NCBI GenBank assembly: GCA_038501625.1
Contig: JAZAYU010000219.1
Coordinates: forward strand, 434,001 to 498,000
Length of the DNA stretch: 64,000 nt
Direction of reading: 5' to 3'
Source of the DNA: Corbicula japonica
Lineage: Eukaryota; Mollusca; Bivalvia; Venerida; Cyrenidae
The notes below the pieces were generated by a model. The model searched no databases and had not been told where the DNA came from. It saw only the letters and a program-made list of their open reading frames with translations. Every line of letters begins with the position of its first letter. Position 1 is the first letter of the stretch. Position numbers and translations under genes: made by a program. Below are positions 24,335-34,507 of the stretch, piece after piece.

Positions 24335-25825
24335 CTTCAATCCACAACTGTCCAAGATGGCAGCATCATGAGTGGAACCTGGCCACTTTGCAACAACATC
24401 CAGGAACCTAAAAATATTGGATTTCTTGAAATCACAAGATAGTTTTAACAGCATCTTTGATTTAACCTTCATATTCCTGTAACGAGCAATCTTTGATAAA
24501 GCAAACTCTCAATTGGCTTAATTCTTCATTTTTAGGCTCCAGATGTAATAACCACAAGAATAAATTGAATTAATGGAATAACACCTAACCCTTTACTACA
24601 TGGGGTATGCTTTTATATCATGTCAAATCAGTGTATATCCAGAATCACCAGGAAATTTCGACAGTCTGATCGGAATAAAAACTTTCTTCTTTTAAATTTG
24701 AAAGGTTACATCCGAACAAAAATAAGAACACGATCTAGACTGTTAACCCAGTTTAATCCATTACGTAGGGATATCAGAGGACTTCACCAGCACAAGGCAA
24801 TTAGGAGGCATGGCCACTGAGGTTAGGAAATTGATGCCCATAATTTTAAATCAGATCTGAAGCACTGAAATATTTTTATTATGCAGTAACCAATACATAC
24901 TTCATTCTGCTATCCACAACAGCTTGTATGTTAAGGGCATGGTACCCTTTCCTGCAGACAAACACCTCTTCATGCTCTATAGGGGCTATAATTGGGATAA
25001 ATGTCCCATCTATAGCCCCTATAACACCAGGTATACCACAAGCCTGGTAGAACCCTCTCTTGACTTCATCTTGAAGGTCTCTTTCTCTGGGAAATCTATA
25101 TAATGATGAAAATTAATGCATGATTAGAGATACTATAAGGAGTAGGCAAATTCCTTAATATGTTATAAAATACTCCATTGCTTATAAACTGTTAAAAGTA
25201 AAATTTTAGTTTCACTCAAGCTAGAAATGTATATAAAATGCATAAATCACTGATGCTATAGTCATAATGACAACAAAAGTTAACAACTTTTTTATTATTG
25301 TTAATCACTTATATGCTGAATTCATCATCAAATCTGCTGTTGACCTTTCAACAAAATGTGTCATTCACATTATGGAAGACATTTCTTTGGCAGAAAGAAT
25401 GTACCAATAAGGAGCATCCAGTGAAGGTTAATTATAATGGAGATGAAACATATGCATCAGACTCTCACTGGAGGGAGACTTGGGAGAAGTGATCTCCCAA
25501 AATTGACCAGAATTCTCCCTTCTTTGAGCTATGGGAGAAGTCATTTTACATATAGGGAAATAATGCTGTTGACTGCAAACTTCTCCATTATTCAGTAAAA
25601 TTATGATAAAACTTCTACCTGATGATCAGGTCGAGTGAGGGCCCTGTGCATGATACTGTTATACAATACTGAAAACGCAACTTACCGTATATTGTCCAGC
25701 TTCGAATTAACTGCTGTCAAAAAGTCAGTTAATATGCGACTCATGCTGGACTTTGAGATGCCATGTAAATCCCCTACCTCTGAATAAAAATCGCCTTTGG
25801 CTAAAAATCTCAGACAAGCCAACAC
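24335..25825 (-). pseudogene. HARBI1-type (PIF/Harbinger, DDE_Tnp_4) transposase, truncated
   Basis: Three exons with matching phases: 25686-25825, 24901-25095 and 24335-24407. The first encodes LRFLAKGDFYSEVGDLHGIS and a SKSSMSRI helix, the usual helix-turn-helix of the family. The second has GVIGAIDGTFIPI with the first catalytic Asp, then CRKGYHALNIQAVVD. The third has DVVAKWPGSTHDAAIL with the second Asp. The remaining part with the third acidic residue and the VER-F-LK motif is not found; the 29-bp minisatellite lies where it should continue. The N-terminal exon is also not visible. A nuclease of this family cuts DNA at transposon ends and works with a Myb-like partner, which is encoded on the other strand nearby. 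Confidence 0.8.
24588..24690 (+). repeat. Possible left half of palindromic MITE family A
   Basis: CTAACCCTTTACTACATGGG followed by a diverged CAGTGTATATCC segment and CAGTCTGATCGG. No right half seen. Confidence 0.45.
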
Positions 25826-26346
25826 CTGAAATAAAAATGTTATGTGTGCTATATTATGATTGAAAGTGTGGTAATGAAATAGTACTTGACCATTACTGGT
25901 CACTTATCTCGAGAAGTTATAAATCCTGGTATACTGCATAAAAATGATAAATTGATGCCAACATGCACTTAGTGCATTCTAAATAAATGTGACATTTATT
26001 ATGGGTCTTCTCTATAGCTCATATTTAAGGACTGAACCGACATTTGATGGTTTTCATTTGGGTATGGAAAACAGATGGGTTTGTTTAAATTGATAGTGAC
26101 GAGTGAAAAATGTAATTCCATAGAGCAAGAGTAAAATTTATTTCTTTAAATGCTTATTTTTAACTTAACAAACACATGAAATGGTACCAAAAGTAGTTGG
26201 TTAAGATGTTAGGTAGTGATCTTGCATGCCTTAAGGCCAGAGAAAATAAATTATCCAGAGAAAATAAATTATTAGATTCTCATCCTGATTTTGGGGAAAA
26301 AGGGGGTGGGTGGGCACTTTTTAATTTTTATATTTTATTAACGAAA

Positions 26347-27008
26347 TACCTTAAGTGGGCAGGGTACAGTTTCACACTTTGGTCCCGGTCGATTTTTTAA
26401 ATATTTGGGGTACCCTTGAATTAAATGCATTAAAATGATTGTTTAAATTTAAAATGTGAGATTCTTTTTAAATTATGTATAGTTTGTGCAATAAGAAATC
26501 TGATCATGGTGGCTAAAATGCATGGATGGTAGCTTTGTATGTTCTGAGTTGAATAGTAACCGGATGAAAACACAGTCTGCTCGGCTGCATCTGAGAATAA
26601 TTTGACAGTGAGGTATTTCAATGACAAATGCTGAAAAATCAAACTGGATGGGAGACACTTTCCATCTGCTTGGGGCATTGGGCACATATTAAATATTAAC
26701 AGGAAAGGGGTTTTATTTCAAAAGTTCCTGCAGGAAATAGTTTGCAGGCTTTCAGATATGTAGGATTTTAGCCAAATTTGCACTGGAAAAACAGGGGTAG
26801 GGGTGAGCTTATAGGTCTTATTAAATCCAGAAGGATAATTACTGTAGACCAGTTGCTTGTTGTTTACATGATTCCACCCCCCTCCAACACAGAAAATACA
26901 ACAACACAATTTTAGCAGTACAAATTTTGTATTTTCAGTAAACAAGAGTTCGCGCGCAGTCCCAGACTCCGAAAGCCGCCTCGGAAACTGTACCCTGCGC
27001 CCTTAAGG
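26347..27008. mobile_element. TTAA-flanked MITE, complete copy
   Basis: Left end TTAA|GTGGGCAGGGTACAGTTTC at 26351, right end GAAACTGTACCCTGCGCCC|TTAA at 27005. TTAA target duplication and about 19-bp inverted ends fit a piggyBac- or Kolobok-type non-autonomous element of about 650 bp. The 70-85-codon open frames inside are identical in the second copy and show no domain. Confidence 0.75.
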
Positions 27009-27323
27009 TAAAAACCTGATTTTTTTCGTATGCGAAAGTTGACTTTTATGAAATGCAAATGCAATATCTGAACATAGTTTGAGTTGAAAACAGTCATTTT
27101 TCTCAGTTTTGATGGGAGGTTTGGCATCTGTAACAGAAATACTATCACCCTGCCCAAGGGGTGATATTCTGCTTATTTCCCTTTATTTGGGTGTAGGTGT
27201 CAGATTGGCTCTATTTACCTCATTTGGCTAATAAAACATGATTAAAGTGGTTTGTTGAACCCCAAAAGGATCAAACCTGAGATGAAAGGGGGATATATGA
27301 GACTTGAGAGGGAGACGCAAGTT

Positions 27324-27963
27324 CTTAAGTGGGCAGGGTACAGTTTCGCACTTTGGTCCCGGTCGAATTTTTAAATATTTGGGGTACCCTTGAATTAAAT
27401 GCATTAAAATGATTGTTTAAATTTAAAATGTGAGATTCTTTTTAAATTATGTATAGTTTGTGCAATAAGAAATCTGATCATGGTGGCTAAAATGCATGGA
27501 TGGTAGCTTTGTATGTTCTGAGTTGAATAGTAACCGGATGAAAACACAGTCTGCTCGGCTGCATCTGAGAATAATTTGACAGTGAGGTATTTCAATGACA
27601 AATGCTGAAAAATCAAGCTGGATGGGAGACACTTTCCATCTGCTTGGGGAATTGGGCACATATTAAATATTAACAGGAAAGGGGTTTTATTTCAAAAGTT
27701 CCTGCAGGAAATATTTTGCAGGCTTTCAGATATGTAGGATTTTAGCCAAATTTGCACTGGAAAAACAGGGGTAGGGGTGAGCTTATAGGTCTTATTAAAT
27801 CCAGAAGGATAATTACTGTAGACCAGTTGCTTGTTGTTTACATGATACCACCCCCCTCCAACACAGAAAATACAACAACACAATTTTAGCAGTACAAATT
27901 TTGTATTTTCAGTAAACAAGAGTTCGCGCGCAGTCCCAGACTCCGAAAGCCGCCTCGGAAACT
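27324..27963. mobile_element. TTAA-flanked MITE, second copy lacking its right end
   Basis: Direct repeat of the element at 26.35 kb, offset by 974 bp, with only scattered substitutions. It stops at GGAAACT, just inside the right inverted repeat, and then joins unrelated AT-rich DNA. Confidence 0.85.
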
Positions 27964-28355
27964 AATATTAAATGCATGTTTGGTAAATTATGGCTAATTA
28001 TAATAAAAATCATCTAGTTTCCTCATAATTTTGTTTTTGTTGTTGTTGTTTGTTTCAAGTTCAGCGCTGTCATTGTGTCGTCACAGGTCTCAAAATATCG
28101 ACGTGTGTCTTTCGACGCATTACTCACCCCCGTTTGGGGTAATAAAGATTCCGACATAAAGTAGTCCGCGTAGGGATGAGGTTTTTTTTAAATTAAACAC
28201 ATTAAATCTTTTTCAAGTGATTAAAAATGGTTTACTTAATCTGCAGTGTTCTTAAAATTGAAAATACAATTTAAAGTACACAAACAAATCGTCAGTGTTA
28301 CCATTTATTCAGATATATAAAAGTATTTACTTTCACTTTCGGTTTTTAACTAACA

Positions 28356-28888
28356 ATGGACGAAATAATAACACGCGTCTTGAAGGAAATTGGCTTTGTA
28401 AAACCACTGAAAGAATGTCAGAGGGAATGTTTGGTGCATGTTTTAAGTAAACGTGATGTGATGGCTATTTGCCTACCGGATATGGGAAAAGTTTGATTTT
28501 TCAAGTGGCCCCATTGTGTTAAAAGCAAGTTATGACCTTGTTTCTTCTGTTTGCTTAATATTGACACCGTTGAACAGCATCATGATTGATCAAATAAATT
28601 CAATGAGCAAACAAGGAATAAATGCGTGCTGGTTGGACTATAATTGTCAAAGTGGTCAGACCGCAGCCATTGACGACAATTCTGATGATGAAGACACTGT
28701 TCAACAGGGACAAAGTATTGTTAATGTGCCTCTAGATGACATTATTAAAGGGAAATACACATTGATATACGCACATCCAGAAGCACTTCTTAGCACCGAT
28801 AAAGGAACCCATCTGTTGAGTGCAATGGAAAGAGAGGGAATTATTTCCTGCATAGCGATTGATGAAGCTCACATGATACTTGAATGGT
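28356..28888 (+). pseudogene. RecQ-like DEAH-box helicase fragment with two frameshifts
   Basis: The ATG at 28356 opens a frame that reads KECQRECLVHVLSKRDVMAI. At about 28467 one base is missing, and the reading continues in another frame as LPTGYGKSLIFQVAP (Walker A). A second one-base loss near 28512 moves it to a third frame that runs to 28890 with VCLILTPLNSIMIDQI (motif Ia), IYAHPEALL and ISCIAIDEAHMILEW (motif II, DEAH). A GT donor follows the EW codons. No downstream exon with the second RecA lobe was found. Known RecQ family helicases unwind DNA in repair; here it is more likely cargo or a remnant inside the 19-kb element. Confidence 0.75.
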
Positions 28889-28899
28889 GATTTCTCTAA

Positions 28900-29678
28900 A
28901 TGTTTCATTTAACAGTGTATGCTTAGCAGGTCCCCTTCTGGAAAATTACTTAATAAATTACATAACTTTTGAATTATTTCATGAATTATGCCCTAGGTCA
29001 AAACCCGGAGTATACATATATAAAAGGCCCATTCTGTATTTCTAGGAACACAAGCATGTTGTTCTGACTAAAATATCAATGGGATTTTTTTCCTTGAAAC
29101 CAATTTGTTGAGTCCTGGCATTATACTTCTAACAAAAAGTATTTTAGGGGAAGTGTACCAGGGTGGGACTATTTATGACTGTCAATAAATGTTAACAAAG
29201 TACTCCAAGCTAATGTGGTGTCACACATTAAAGGTGTTCAATGCTTTACACCTGGCAAGTAAATAACCTGATGATGTGGACAGGTCTGCGTCTTGCACGA
29301 TGGGTCACTAACCAATACTTGTAACTTTTATTGTAACAAAATCAATAACACAATAGTATTTCTTACACATTTAATCTGTGTACTTCAACATTTTAATATG
29401 AAGTAGATCAGCAGAAATAATGCATAATCATATCTTATATAAATATATAAAACAATAATATGTAATTAAAAATTGAGAGTAAAGGGAGTGACATTGAGAA
29501 CTGTAGGCCAATGAAAACAGTTTGAATATTGCGCATTAAAACTACTCTTCAGGAAATGGTGGAAAATGAACCACAAAACTGCACCAAATTTTAATGTATC
29601 TTTATCAAACAAGAATACTGATAAGAAATACCAGCTTAAATATCAAAGTTTTGACACTTTCATCCAGCTTTATTATTA
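28900..29678. other. Non-coding stretch after the helicase fragment
   Basis: No continuation exon of the helicase and no repeat border identified. Confidence 0.4.
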
Positions 29679-29790
29679 AGCCATTGTTAATGTCTTAAAT
29701 CGGCCAGCACATCCGTGAAATCTGAATAAGGAACTGCACTGGACGTATTTTGGTCATAAATAACCTCATGGATAAAAAAGCAAAAACAGT

Positions 29791-30286
29791 TTTTATTATA
29801 CTGCAAAGAAATTTGCTTGAATTTGATTGGATAATTTGCCGTTGATGTATATCCGTATTTACGGATCGGCCGTAGATATGAACGCACGTGCCTTAATTTC
29901 CCTCTCTGGCCTCCCACCTTTTGTTGTCGTCCGCCATTTTGTTTTGAATTCCCGTAAAAATGCATAATTTGAAACCGATCTTGTAAATTATAAAGCGGTA
30001 GATCTATGCTTAGGGATTATTAAAATTGTTACAGAAAATATTTGTGTTATGTTTTTAACGTTGAAAACGATCAGATTATTCTCAAATTTGGTAAATAAAT
30101 AACAAACCGATAGTCCATTCAATTTCTATAGAAGTGACGTCACACAGGTAAATGACGTCAGACATGTAATTATTGAGGTTCTCAGAAGGGAATTAAGCCG
30201 TTCGGCATTAGGTAAGCGAAATAAATGAAAAAAATCGATATTTTCTAATTATTTTTGTCTGAAAAAGTCTTTGCAGTATAATAAAA
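29791..30286. repeat. Insert with 18-20 bp inverted ends TTTTATTATACTGCAAAGA
   Basis: TTTTATTATACTGCAAAGA at 29791 and its inverse at 30268-30286. The interior has two TGACGTCA sites at 30135 and 30153. No ORF of note. Confidence 0.5.
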
Positions 30287-30428
30287 CAATTATTTGGTTC
30301 CTTGAAAGGGTATGTGAGGATATATTGCCGGTCTGCGTGTCATATTATCCCTCGCCTGCGGCTCGGGTAATATGACACCCAGACCGGCAATATATCCTCA
30401 CATTCCCTGTCAAGAAATCAAATAACTA
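30286..30428. repeat. Foldback hairpin, ~65-bp arms
   Basis: GTGAGGATATATTGCCGGTC and TGTCATATTA in the left arm are matched by their inverse in the right arm; the loop is near CGCCTGCGGCTCG at about 30350-30365. Confidence 0.8.
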
Positions 30429-31025
30429 TATAATATCCTGATTAGACGGCACGGATGTGCTGGCCGATCTGGATCAAAACTGTTTGCCCATGCAATAAAG
30501 GTGTATCTATGGAGTAAATGGTTAAAATTACAGGAACAAAAAATGGCTGTTAAAGTGTTTTATTACCTAATGCATTATATGACTGCTTATGTTAAGATAT
30601 AAACAATAATTCAGTTTTTCTTAACTATATATCTGAACATAATAATATGACATCAATCATTCTCTTTAAAATGCTACCAGATAAAAGACACTGCCATACT
30701 TAAAAAATATCTATTCTGTGTTCCTAATTGAAATCTTTAAATTCCACTGGAAAATACTTAAGTTTTAAACATTTTACATCCAGTGATGAGACAGGAAGCA
30801 ATTTAAAGGTTTCATTGGTCAACAGTTTGCAGAGCAATTTGAAAATATTAATCTTGGCATAATTTAATGTTTTTTTAGGTTGAACAGCATAAAATTTCTG
30901 TAAACATTTATAGAATGATTAAGGTAGTAATACAAGTAGACAAAACTTTTACACTTTTGCCTAATTTCTCAAACCAATTATTCTAAGGCATTTTTCAAGT
31001 GGCCATTTATTTTTTTATCTTAATT

Positions 31026-33711
31026 TCAATCAAGTCTGTTAAACGCTCTTCTGCTGTGCCTAATGACAAATTCCTGAACCTTTAGCTTGTCAACCTGTCC
31101 AATAATACTGGCTGAAAGTGACTTAAAGGAATCCACTTTCCTTCTTGTGTCCCCTTTAAAGGGTCTTAGTTCTCTTAGCTTGGTGCTAAGAACAATCAAA
31201 TCCTCTTTCAATGACTGATTTCGTTTTCTTCTTTTTCTGCCCTGTGTTTTGAAGTCCACTTACTAGCTCACTGACAACAGGTGCAGCTTTCGACACTCGC
31301 ATCATCGCTTTATCTGTTTTTCCAGCGCCAAGTCCCCTGATCACATGCTTAACCAGTTTAATATTGTTTTCTTGTTGCATATCTGCTGGTTTATTTTTTC
31401 CTGGTCTACCTTTACGATTCACAATCAATCCTAGTTTTACTATTACACTATCATATTCAGACAGACAACATTCTGTTTTAGTCAGAAAATTTACACATTC
31501 AATCGCATACTTTGATTTAAAGGAAGACAAGCCAATGAAAAGTGGACTAAATCTTTTCATTAGCACAGTTATCATGTTTATGTCACCAGCCTTGATAACT
31601 TCACAGAACAAAATGAAGTCCACAGCAACCCGACATAAGCTAATGCTATATTTCTGGACATCATCTTCAATTTCTTCAACATTTTCTACCTGTGTAGGGA
31701 CATTGATCTGAATGTTGTCACCTGAAATAATTTTGACAATTTAATGTTATTACATTATAAATTTAACACAGGAACCCAATCAATTTCACAAGTAGGGTTT
31801 ATAACACATGTCAAGCTCTTTTGATAACATTTTGTACAAAATCAGAAAATCTTATCAAGCTTAAAGAAATTTTGCCTTTTTAACTGCCCTTTAGCTCACA
31901 CTGTGCAACAAACCTCAATGATGCATGTTCTCCTTTCGACAAGAAGAAAGTCTTTGGGTCAGGTCCACCAGCAGGAACTGCCTTTGATTCAATGCTGAGG
32001 TCCTGGAGGTCTCTGGGGTGAAATCTGTCTATAATGACAGACCAGTGTGTGTAGTGAAAATCTCTGTTCCCACTCTCCAACCTCACCTGTAAGGAAATAC
32101 AATACTAGTGTGTAGTACATTTAATACAAGGTGTGTAAAAATGAATTTGTACCATTGTCAGCAGTATTTCAGTAATATAGACTGTTTACCTAATCACATT
32201 TTTATTGGTAAGCTCAGCCAGCACATACATGAAATAACCAGTGTTTAAATCTTTATATATGCTTTTATTGAAACTGCTTTTCTTGAAGCAAAGTTGCATG
32301 TATTGATGAAATATCCTCAGAAATCATGAACTAAATTATTCACACACTAATTATATAGCCAAACTAGGGTGGAAGCATATTTATAATTTGTTTATTCAGT
32401 TTCAATCTAAAAGCATATAATACATTATTAGTATTAAACCAATGCCGAGGTCACAGAGCTAAATACCACTTTCTGTTCAAGTTTAGATGTAGCATACATC
32501 ATATAAACATGCCTTATAATTATTTATATTGCAATACAGAAAATGTATAATATATGAACAGCTATAAAGGCAATCATGATTTTAGTTTTGTTGTTTTTCT
32601 AATTTATCATTTTTATAATATTTTGCTTACTAACCTGATTAGCTTTAATCCTTCCATCAATGTTGTCCACGGTTATCTTCAATGTTTTTCCTTGATTTAA
32701 AGAAGTGATGACTTCCTTTCCATTCATCTTTCCAAGCTCATCGGTCATCCAACAGGGTCAGCTTGGTTTTTTCAGGAACGCTTAGACCCATAGTGTGCAT
32801 TAGCCCAAGTAACTAAAATACAACAAATAAAATATTACAAAAAATACATTTTAATGCATTATTTTTTTATAAAAATAACTATTTTTTTCTAAGTGTTTTT
32901 TTTATTTTTGGCCTTGAAATTTAGCTTTTAAAGAATTTCATAGTAATTTATATCCTAAAAATATGTTTACATAGTACTTACACCATTCCCTGCATTGTAT
33001 CTGATTTACTGATACACGAAGCAGCAACACATTTTTGGAATGCTATCAGCTGGCAGTTTCTAGAGTACATGGCCATAGCATACATGGCTTGGATGACGAA
33101 GCTTTCTTCTGGCATTTTTAGATGAAGGGGGCATGCCATGAACATCAGAAAGTCCAAAGCTCTAGGGCAACGCTCATGCATTTCCAACAGTATGTCTTGA
33201 AAGAATGTCTCTGCCTTAATATCTGTTACTTTTGACCTAAGGACACTTGGTTGTTTTAAGCTACAAATTTGGTCCATTTCAACTGATATTTTTAGCAAAA
33301 CAATTTGCCAAAGTTTTTCAAAAACCAAAGGAATGTTTACAATTGTTTCTAACATTTCTTCTGCGGAAATAATACCCTGTGACATTTTATTAACAGCTTG
33401 TTTTAACAATTCCTTTGACTCGTTGGATATCACTGATGGATACAATACATTCTTCTTATGTGAATGATATGGATTTATGTTGCCAGGTGTCTTTGCTGCA
33501 TATGGATGCTCAGCTTGCTGGTGGTATTTGGTGCACTATATAAATGGTCGCTTGTCCCATTGTGTTCTAAAGGAGCTTCTACACTTTCAGTATAAAAAGA
33601 GCATTCTTTTTCTGCGTTAATCTTAAAAAGTTGCTTCACACTTTTCCGCGGTTTTATAGGAGTAAGTCTGTTTTGTACAAATTTCTCGTAAATTCGCAGA
33701 AGTTCGGCCAT
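31026..33711 (-). pseudogene. DUF6589-type protein of the 19-kb element, four exons with frameshifts
   Basis: It begins MAELLRIYEKF at 33711, about 180 bp inside the right terminal repeat. Exons: about 32982-33711, 32635-32812, 31900-32086, 31026-31721. Motifs fit the DUF6589 family as I know it: KITVDNIDGRIKAN, then RDFHYTHWSVIIDRF, then GRPGKNKPADMQQENN and RGLGAGKTDKAMMRVSKA, and a basic C-terminal tail. The frame breaks near 33535, near 32745 (after LTLLDD) and near 31262, each by one base equivalent, so the gene is probably dead or the assembly has indel errors. The family's role is not established; in animal and fungal genomes it tends to sit in repeats, which suggests a transposon protein. 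That last point is inference. Confidence 0.7.
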
Positions 33712-33719
33712 TTTTAAGA

Positions 33720-33893
33720 CACTTAGAATGAGTTAAGACAGCTAGTACCCTGTCTTAAAATTAAGACACGATTCTACGACATCGCAGCTAAGACAAGTTT
33801 GCATGAAACACCTAAATTGTCGTAAAACCGTCGTACGACAAAAGTTACGATAAGACAGCGTCGTAAGTGTTTGATGAAACGGCACCCAGGCCC
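33720..33893 (-). repeat. Right terminal repeat of the 19-kb element
   Basis: Inverse of the left end: GATAAGACAGCGTCGTAAGT, then ATGAAACGGCACCCAGG at the very end. Internal CGTACGAC and TTAAGACA motifs match the order in the left repeat. Confidence 0.8.
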
Positions 33894-33894
33894 T

Positions 33895-34505
33895 TTTCTA
33901 AATAAGCATTGTTTGCATGACTTAACGGAGATTGGCTGAATACTTAAGTGAACGTTTTAAAAAGCTAAAATTTCGATGCAATACATTTTCATAAAGGATA
34001 CGTGCAGTTACGTAAATAGGCAAAGATGCATTTAGTTATTAACTTAAAATCACTTTATAAAGATGATGGTTATTCCTTATATGACTGTTTCACTTTTTTT
34101 GTTAATTTGATAATGCATTTTAACTTCAAAAGCACTTTGAAACTTTTTATCTACACTTTTAACGCTACGCTTTATTACCGCTTCTAAACCGGAACTACCC
34201 AATCAGCAAGGGAAGCCACTCTCAATGGGAGGTAACTCTGGATATCGGTAGGCCCCCATTGTCCTATCTGAATCCATAGGCAAAAAAGGTTCTCCTTATA
34301 AACAAAAATATTTAAATATGTACGTGTATAATAAACGTGCGATTAACGTGCATTTATTAGCTGTATTTACTATAACAAAATATCGGTAGACAGCCAGTCC
34401 ATTATATTTTAAATATAACCTTTACATATTTTACTTCCTCATTCATTGGTTAATGATTGTCAATAGCTACGGCTCTAAACATAACCGATAAACACGGTTT
34501 AGACA
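33895..34505. other. Spacer upstream of the TRIM-like pair
   Basis: No gene or repeat recognised. It would hold the promoter of the first TRIM-like gene, but I see no clear TATA or initiator worth naming. Confidence 0.4.
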
Positions 34506-34507
34506 AA

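Larger units (their letters stand above)
29679..30536. repeat. MITE family A copy split by a later insertion
   Basis: The left part (about 29679-29785, with CAGCACATCCGTG and TTTTGGTCATAAATAACCT) and the right part (about 30440-30536, with GGATGTGCTGGCCGATCTGG and ATGGAGTAAATGGTTAA) match the two halves of family A. They are separated by about 650 bp that carry their own inverted repeats. Confidence 0.55.
14661..33893. mobile_element. Putative ~19-kb composite TIR transposon (Harbinger-like genes plus DUF6589 gene)
   Basis: The left end begins CCTGGGTGCCGTTTCAT at 14661; the inverse ends the unit at 33893. For about 190 bp the two ends share conserved blocks in the same order: the 17-bp terminus, TAAGACAG/GTCGTACG motifs, a GTGTTTCA block, then more AAGACA motifs. 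Coding starts just inside each end and points inward: a Myb/SANT-like gene 235 bp from the left end and a DUF6589-type gene about 180 bp from the right end. Between them are a truncated HARBI1-like transposase and a RecQ-like helicase fragment. I see no clear target-site duplication, so the alternative is two solo terminal repeats that happen to flank unrelated insertions. Confidence 0.55.

Noticed and set aside
23359..24472. Long minus-strand open frames (up to 308 codons) of repetitive Cys/Arg-rich protein
   Set aside because: They come from a 29-bp stop-free tandem repeat read in all three frames. Only the short stretch above 24335 is a real (transposase) exon.
26430..27919. Two paralogous pairs of small genes (70-85 codons, minus strand)
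   Set aside because: They lie entirely within two copies of a TTAA-flanked MITE, have no domain, and overlap each other in different frames.
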